This document shows, one piece after another, positions 58,537 to 64,000 of a DNA stretch of 64,000 bases (positions are counted from its first letter, which is position 1; each line of letters opens with the position of its first letter). The translations under genes were made by a program, and so were the position numbers. Source of the stretch: Paraburkholderia kururiensis (GTDB lineage: Bacteria > Pseudomonadota > Gammaproteobacteria > Burkholderiales > Burkholderiaceae); contig NZ_CP139965.1 of NCBI RefSeq assembly GCF_034424375.1, positions 1,984,001-2,048,000 on the forward strand. The letters run 5' to 3'. The notes below the pieces were generated by a model. It was not told the DNA's origin, ran no database searches, and saw only the letters and a list, made by a program, of their open reading frames with translations.

Positions 58537-59351
58537 AAACCCGTGTCATCACGGCGCTCGTTCTGCTGGCTGTCTTCCTGCCGGTCACGCTGTTTGCGCC
58601 CATCGGCGCGTTCGGTGCGCTGATCGGCTTCGTCGTGGTGTTCGCCGCGTGGGAGTGGGCGCGGCTCCTGAAGGCCAACGGTGTGGTGCCGGTGCTGTAC
58701 GCGGTGGCGGCAGGTCTCGCCGTGGTGGCCAGCACGCGCCTCTCCGATACGCGGCCGCTCTTCGAGGCGGCCGCGATCTTCTGGGTGATCGCCGGCCCCT
58801 ATGCGCTGGTGCGCAAACCGACGCTTGCCGACGGGGCCTGGCGGCCGTTCCTGTTCGTCGCCGGGCTCGTGCTGTTCGCGGCCTGCTGGCATGCGCTTGT
58901 GGCCGCACGTGCCGCGGGCGTGGCGTTCGTGCTGTCGCTGCTGCTCGTGGTCTGGCTCGCCGATATCGGCGCATACTTCTCCGGTAAGGCTTTCGGCCGG
59001 CACAAGCTCGCGCCGGCCATCAGCCCCGGCAAGACCTGGGAAGGCGCGGCGGGCGGCTGGCTCGCCGTCATGGTCGTCTCGGCGGCGGCCGCTACGTTGC
59101 ACGCCTTCGAACCGACCCTTTATTCAGCGCTCTTCGCGCACGCGGGCCCTGTCCGGGCGCTCCTCGCGCTCACGGTGCTGGTCGCATTCAGCGTGGTGGG
59201 CGATCTGTTCGAGTCGCTGCTCAAGCGCCAGGCGGGTGTGAAGGATTCCAGCGGCCTCCTGCCGGGGCACGGCGGCGTGCTCGACCGTATCGACGCACTG
59301 CTTCCGGTGCTGCCGCTTGCCATGCTTATCGTCGGCCGCAGCGCCGGCTAG
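58530..59351 (+). CDS. cdsA: Phosphatidate cytidylyltransferase
   Basis: Inner-membrane enzyme converting phosphatidic acid and CTP to CDP-diacylglycerol, the branch point to all phospholipids; 273 residues. About eight hydrophobic spans are seen, and the CdsA signature is complete near the C-terminus: SVVGDLFESLLKR, then KDSSGLLPGHGG and LDRID. The ATG at 58530 overlaps the uppS stop, indicating coupled translation. Confidence 0.95.
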   Translation: MLKTRVITALVLLAVFLPVTLFAPIGAFGALIGFVVVFAAWEWARLLKANGVVPVLYAVAAGLAVVASTRLSDTRPLFEAAAIFWVIAGPYALVRKPTLADGAWRPFLFVAGLVLFAACWHALVAARAAGVAFVLSLLLVVWLADIGAYFSGKAFGRHKLAPAISPGKTWEGAAGGWLAVMVVSAAAATLHAFEPTLYSALFAHAGPVRALLALTVLVAFSVVGDLFESLLKRQAGVKDSSGLLPGHGGVLDRIDALLPVLPLAMLIVGRSAG

Positions 59352-59361
59352 AGAAAGAAAC

Positions 59362-60567
59362 ATGCAAAAACGACTGACATTGCTCGGCTCTACGGGCTCG
59401 ATCGGAGACAGCACGCTCGACGTCGTCGCGCGGCATCCGGAACGTTTCTCTGTCTACGCGCTCACGGCGCACCGCAACGGCGACAAGCTGGTCGAGCAGT
59501 GCCTGCGCTTCGCTCCCCAGGTGGCGGTCGTCGGCGACGCCGAAACCGCGGCGCGGGTGGAAGCGAAGCTGCGCGCCGCAGGGAGCAAGACCGAGGTGGC
59601 CTCGGGCCCGCAGGCTCTCGTCGACGTCTCGAAGAGCGACGGGTGCGACACCGTGGTCGCGGCCATCGTCGGTGCGGCGGGCCTCGCTCCCACGCTCGCG
59701 GCGGCCCGCGCCGGCAAGCGCATCCTGCTTGCGAACAAGGAAGCCCTCGTGATGTCCGGCGCGATCTTCATGGACGCCGTGCGCGATCACCATGCGGTGC
59801 TCCTGCCCGTCGACAGCGAGCACAACGCGATCTTCCAGTGCCTGCCGCGCGAGGCGGCGCTGCACGGCGGCGTCTCGAAGATCATTCTGACCGCGTCCGG
59901 CGGCCCGTTCCGTACGCGCGAGCCGGCTACGCTCGTCGACGTGACGCCCGAAGAGGCGTGCAAGCATCCGAACTGGGTGATGGGCCGCAAGATTTCGGTC
60001 GACTCGGCCACGATGATGAACAAGGGCCTCGAGGTCATCGAGGCGCATTGGCTCTTTGGCTTGCCCGGCGAGCGCATCGACGTGCTGATCCATCCGCAGA
60101 GCGTGATCCATTCGCTCGTCTCGTATGCCGACGGTTCGGTGCTCGCGCAGCTCGGCAACCCCGACATGCGCACGCCGATCGCGCATGCGCTGGCGTTTCC
60201 GGAGCGTGTCGATTCGGGCGTCGCGCAACTCGACCTTGCCGAAATCGCGACGTTGTCGTTCGAGAAGCCGAACTACGCGCGTTTCCCGTGCCTCGCGCTC
60301 GCCATGAAGGCACTGGCCGAGGGCGGCGTGGCAAGCGCCGCGCTCAACGCGGCCAACGAAGTGGCGGTCGACGCTTTCCTTGCACGTCGCATTTCCTTCA
60401 TGGCCATCGCGCAGACTGTCGACGCCGTGCTGAACGCGCTGCCGAACCGGCGCGCCACGAGTCTCGACGATGTGCTGGATGCCGATGCGGCGGCTCGCCG
60501 CGCGGCGGCATCGTTCATCGACGGTTTGCCTGCCGGCGCGCGCCGCCTGGAGCGCGTGGCGCAGTGA
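59362..60567 (+). CDS. dxr: 1-deoxy-D-xylulose 5-phosphate reductoisomerase
   Basis: NADPH-dependent second enzyme of the MEP isoprenoid pathway; 401 residues from the ATG at 59362. The NADPH loop is LLGSTGSIGDSTLDV, then LANKEALVMSG, the metal-binding PVDSEHNAIFQCL and the substrate block ISVDSATMMNKGLEVIEAHW. All catalytic residues appear intact. It lies 10 bases after cdsA and 7 bases before rseP, inside one operon with uppS. Confidence 0.97.
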   Translation: MQKRLTLLGSTGSIGDSTLDVVARHPERFSVYALTAHRNGDKLVEQCLRFAPQVAVVGDAETAARVEAKLRAAGSKTEVASGPQALVDVSKSDGCDTVVAAIVGAAGLAPTLAAARAGKRILLANKEALVMSGAIFMDAVRDHHAVLLPVDSEHNAIFQCLPREAALHGGVSKIILTASGGPFRTREPATLVDVTPEEACKHPNWVMGRKISVDSATMMNKGLEVIEAHWLFGLPGERIDVLIHPQSVIHSLVSYADGSVLAQLGNPDMRTPIAHALAFPERVDSGVAQLDLAEIATLSFEKPNYARFPCLALAMKALAEGGVASAALNAANEVAVDAFLARRISFMAIAQTVDAVLNALPNRRATSLDDVLDADAAARRAAASFIDGLPAGARRLERVAQ

Positions 60568-60574
60568 GGCGCTT

Positions 60575-62053
60575 ATGAACCTGCTCACCGAACTGGTCGC
60601 CTTCATCGTTGCGATCGGCGTGCTCGTGGTTGTTCACGAGTATGGCCACTACAGCGTTGCGCGTTTGTGCGGCGTCAAGGTGCTGCGTTTTTCGATCGGC
60701 TTCGGCAAGCCGCTTGCGCGCTGGGTGAGCAAGAAGACCGGCGTCGAGTGGGTCGTGGCCGCGTTGCCGCTGGGCGGCTACGTGAAGATGCTCGATGAGC
60801 GCGAGGTGGTGGAGGGCGGCGCACCGATTGCCGCCGAAGAGCTGCCGCGCGCCTTCAACCGCCAGGGTGTCGGCAAGCGGATCGCCATCGTCGCGGCAGG
60901 GCCGCTCGCCAACTTCCTGCTCGCCATCGTGCTGTTCGCGGCCGTGTTCGCCACGGGCGTGACGGAGCCGGTCGCCATCGTTGCCGCGCCTCCCGCCGGG
61001 ACCGTCGCAGCGCAAGCCGGGTTCGAAGGCGGCGAGAAGATCGTCGCCATTCGCGATGCCAACGGCGCGCAGGCCGAGCCCGTGCGTTCGTGGTCCGACC
61101 TGCGCTGGAAGCTGTTGGGCGCCGCGCTCGACCATGAGCGCGTAGTGCTGTCGGCGCGCGACGGGCAGGGTACGTACGACTTTGCGGTCAATCTCGCGGG
61201 CCTCTCAGGCCAGGATCTCGACGACGACTTCATGTCGAAGCTCGGCTTCGATGTGGGCGGCGCGACGTTGCGCGTGGCGGCCGTCGAGCCGGGCAGCGCG
61301 GCACAGCGGGCGGGACTCGTAGCCGGTGACACGCTGCGCCGCATGGACGGTCGGCCCGTGGATAGTGCCGAGAGTTTCATCGCCTATGTGAAGGCGCATG
61401 CCGGCAAGCCGGTCGCGCTGGAAGTGGAACGCGGTGCGCCGCAGCAATCACAGCGGCAAGACGGGCAACCGGAATCAGCGAACGACGCTGCGAACAAGAC
61501 CGCGGAGAATGCCCGCGCCGCCGCCGCGACGAGCCAAACGACAAGCCAACTGACCGTCGTGCCCGCGCCGCAGCGTGATGAGGAAACCGGCCGGAGCGTA
61601 GGCCGCATCGGCGCGGCGCTCGCCACAGACGCGCCATCGGTGGACGTCCATTACGGGCCGATCGAGAGCGTTCGTCTGGGTGCGACCCGCACCTGGGACA
61701 TTGCGATCTACTCGCTGCGGATGTTCGGCCGGATGATTACGGGCGAAGCGTCGCTGAAGAATCTGTCCGGCCCGGTGACGATTGCGGACTATGCGGGCAA
61801 GAGCGCGCGCCTCGGTCCTTCTGCATTCCTGTCGTTCCTGGCCCTTGTCAGCATCAGCCTCGGCGTGCTCAATCTGCTACCAATTCCGGTATTGGACGGG
61901 GGGCATCTGTTATATTATCTGGTTGAGGCTGTAACGGGCAAAGCCGTTTCCGATCGTTGGCAGCTGGTACTCCAGAGAGCGGGGCTTGCCTGCATCGTCG
62001 CCTTGTCGGCGATTGCGCTTTTCAACGATCTGGCTCGTTTAATCCACTTTTAA
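60575..62053 (+). CDS. rseP: RIP metalloprotease RseP
   Basis: Membrane-embedded site-2 protease that cleaves anti-sigma factor RseA and leftover signal peptides; 492 residues, about 40 more than E. coli RseP. The active site is HEYGH (His21, Glu22, His25) in the first TM helix and the LDG motif in IPVLDGGHLLYY in the third. Two tandem PDZ domains lie between them. A low-complexity Gln/Ala/Asn/Thr-rich insert at about 286-325 interrupts the second PDZ domain and accounts for the extra length. The gene precedes bamA, the usual arrangement, tying the envelope stress protease to its outer-membrane assembly target. Confidence 0.95.
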   Translation: MNLLTELVAFIVAIGVLVVVHEYGHYSVARLCGVKVLRFSIGFGKPLARWVSKKTGVEWVVAALPLGGYVKMLDEREVVEGGAPIAAEELPRAFNRQGVGKRIAIVAAGPLANFLLAIVLFAAVFATGVTEPVAIVAAPPAGTVAAQAGFEGGEKIVAIRDANGAQAEPVRSWSDLRWKLLGAALDHERVVLSARDGQGTYDFAVNLAGLSGQDLDDDFMSKLGFDVGGATLRVAAVEPGSAAQRAGLVAGDTLRRMDGRPVDSAESFIAYVKAHAGKPVALEVERGAPQQSQRQDGQPESANDAANKTAENARAAAATSQTTSQLTVVPAPQRDEETGRSVGRIGAALATDAPSVDVHYGPIESVRLGATRTWDIAIYSLRMFGRMITGEASLKNLSGPVTIADYAGKSARLGPSAFLSFLALVSISLGVLNLLPIPVLDGGHLLYYLVEAVTGKAVSDRWQLVLQRAGLACIVALSAIALFNDLARLIHF

Positions 62054-62121
62054 AGAAGTCCGGCGGCGTCCAGCGACAGCCGTCCGGTCTGATGCAGCTA
62101 TACATACTGGGGAAGCACGTT

Positions 62122-64000
62122 GTTTAGACCTCATCGCTTGGTTCCGAAAACGGTTGTTGCCGCAGCGTTCGCGGCGCATGGACTGGTGGCACACGCAACG
62201 ACACCTTTCGTGGTACAGGACATCCGGATCGAGGGGCTGCAGCGCGTCGAACCCGGCACCGTGTTTTCCTACCTGCCCATCAAGCAAGGCGAGACGTTCA
62301 CCGACGAAAAGGCTTCCGAAGCCATCCGCGCGCTCTATGCGACGGGCTTCTTCAACGACGTGAAGATCGCCACCGAAGGCAACGTCGTGATCGTCCAGGT
62401 GGCCGAGCGCCCCGCGATCGGCACCATCGATTTCTCCGGTCTGCACGAGTTCGACAAGGACAACCTTACCAAGGCGCTGCGCTCGGTGGGTCTGTCGCAG
62501 GGCCGCTATTACGACAAGGCGCTCGTCGATCGCGCCGAGCAAGAACTGAAGCGCCAGTACCTCACGCGCGGCTTCTACGCCGCCGAAGTCACCACCACCG
62601 TCACGCCGATCGACCGCAACCGCGTCGCAATCCTGTTCGCCGTGGTGGAAGGGCCGAGCGCGAAGATCCGCCAGATCAACTTCATCGGCAACAAGACGTT
62701 CAAGTCGAGCACACTGCTCGACGAGATGCAGCTCTCCACGCCGAACTGGTTCTCGTGGTACACGAAGAACGACCTGTACTCGAAGGAAAAGCTCACGGGC
62801 GACCTCGAGAACGTGCGCTCGTACTACCTGAACCGCGGCTACCTCGAATTCAACATCGAGTCGACCCAGGTCTCCATCTCGCCCGACAAGAAGGACATGT
62901 ACCTGACCATCACGGTGCATGAGGGCGAGCCGTACACGGTGTCGAGCATCAAGCTCGCGGGCAATCTGCTCGACCGTGAGGCGGAGCTCAACAAGCTTCT
63001 CAAGATCAAGTCGGGCGACCGCTTCTCCGCCGAAAAGCTGCAGGCCACCACCAAGGCCATTGTCGACAAGCTCGGCGAATACGGCTATGCGTTCGCAACC
63101 GTGAACGCCGTGCCGCAGATCGATCAGGAACATCACAAGGTCGACCTCACGCTGCAGGTCGATCCGAGCCGCCGCGTCTACGTGCGCCGCATCAACGTGA
63201 ACGGCAACACGCGTACGCGCGACGAAGTGGTGCGCCGCGAAATGCGCCAGCTCGAAAGCTCGTGGTTCGATTCGAACCGCCTTGCACTGTCGAAGGACCG
63301 CATCAACCGTCTCGGCTATTTCACGGACGTGGATGTCACCACCGTGCCCGTGGAAGGCACTGCCGACCAGGTCGACGTCGACGTGAAGGTCACGGAAAAG
63401 CCGACCGGTGCGATCACGCTGGGCGCGGGCTTCTCGTCCACGGACAAGGTCGTGCTTTCGGCGGGCGTCTCGCAGGACAACGTGTTCGGCTCGGGCACGA
63501 GCCTCTCGGTCAACGTGAACACGGCGCGCAGCTACCGCACGCTGACGGTCACGCAGGTCGATCCGTACTTCACCGTCGACGGCATCAAGCGCATTACCGA
63601 CGTCTACTACCGTACGTACCAGCCGCTCTACTACTCGACCAATTCGAGCTTTCGCATCATCACGGCGGGCGCCGACCTCAAGTTCGGCATTCCGTTCTCG
63701 GAAGTCGATACGGTGTACTTCGGCACGGGCTTCGAGCAGAACCGGCTCGACGTGGACTCGGCCACGCCGCAAAGCTATATCGACTACGTGAACAACTTCG
63801 GCCGTGTGTCGAGCAACGTGCCGCTCACGCTCGGCTGGTCGCGCGACGCGCGCGACAGCGCACTCGTGCCGAGCCGCGGCTACTTCACGCAGGCGAACGC
63901 GGAGTACGGCACGCCGATCGCCGGTACCCAGTACTACAAGGCCGATATCCAGGCGCAGTACTATTACTCGTTTGCGCGCGGCTTCGTGCTCGGCTTCAAC
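62122..64000 (+). CDS. bamA: Outer membrane protein assembly factor BamA (3' end outside window)
   Basis: Central beta-barrel component of the BAM complex; 626 codons are in the window and the frame runs off the end. I start it at TTG 62122, with GGGGAAG just upstream, because it gives a signal peptide (FRPHRLVPKTVVAAAFAAHG, cleavage near AHA) directly before the first POTRA domain. Five POTRA domains follow (about 25-420), each with a typical start such as VVQDIRIEGLQRVEPGTVFS or YVRRINVNGNTRTRDEVVRR. The barrel begins around EKPTGAITLGAGFSSTDKVV. TTG is unusual for an essential gene but fits the spacing. It lies 68 bases after rseP. Confidence 0.95.

Noticed and set aside
62039..63772. Open reading frame of 577 codons antisense to bamA
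   Set aside because: bamA POTRA domains on the plus strand are unmistakable; the antisense product shows no family features.

Overview
The window is a GC-rich stretch of chromosome from a betaproteobacterium, almost certainly Burkholderia sensu lato (Burkholderia, Paraburkholderia, Trinickia or a close relative). This rests on gene order and content: map / rpsB-tsf-pyrH-frr-uppS-cdsA-dxr-rseP-bamA, smc-zipA-ligA-def, dapC-dapD-arsC-like-dapE-prmB, rhlE next to aceA, and a small DUF2866-like protein. About fifty-two protein genes and five tRNA genes fill nearly all of the sequence. I see no transposase, integrase, phage gene, CRISPR array, restriction system or toxin-antitoxin pair, so this is mainly core genome and not an accessory island.

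Layout. 1-4.3 kb: the end of a yejBEF-type peptide ABC importer and a secreted NlpC/P60 hydrolase. 4.5-8.3 kb: a patatin-like lipoprotein, gltX, and a tRNA cluster Ala-Glu-Asp-Glu-Asp with an internal terminator. 8.4-11.1 kb: a GNAT acetyltransferase, an AraC regulator, an RraA-like protein and a gamma-glutamylcyclotransferase-like protein. 11.2-17.1 kb: the two glyoxylate-shunt genes aceB and aceA, separated by a type II HAD dehalogenase, a LysR regulator and a universal stress protein. 17.3-19.7 kb: RNA helicase rhlE with a long leader, and an acyl-CoA-binding protein. 19.9-23.4 kb: an overlapping operon tsaB-rimI-udg-DUF1853. 23.4-32.6 kb: thiD, lplT, alr, radA, DUF2866, a CaiB-type CoA-transferase, an ABC-F ATPase and glutathione peroxidase.

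32.6-39.0 kb (minus strand): the lysine/diaminopimelate block dapC, dapD, arsC-like, dapE, then prmB and cardiolipin synthase. 39.3-48.3 kb: an EamA transporter, then smc, zipA, ligA and def for chromosome organisation, division, replication and protein maturation. 48.4-53.7 kb (minus): a pseudouridine synthase with an enormous disordered N-terminus, glnD and map. 53.9-64 kb (plus): rpsB, tsf, pyrH, frr, uppS, cdsA, dxr, rseP and the first two thirds of bamA, a run joining translation to isoprenoid, phospholipid and outer-membrane biogenesis.

The best candidate for something under-described is the uracil-DNA-glycosylase-like gene at 21175-22206. It begins with a short peptide resembling the clamp-loader-binding N-terminus of the DNA polymerase III psi subunit (HolD), and it sits next to rimI, which is where holD lies in E. 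coli. Other points worth a look are a perfect 13-bp inverted repeat at the aceA promoter, the terminator buried inside the tRNA cluster, and the roughly 370-residue disordered extension on the pseudouridine synthase. All calls come from reading the sequence; no database search was run.
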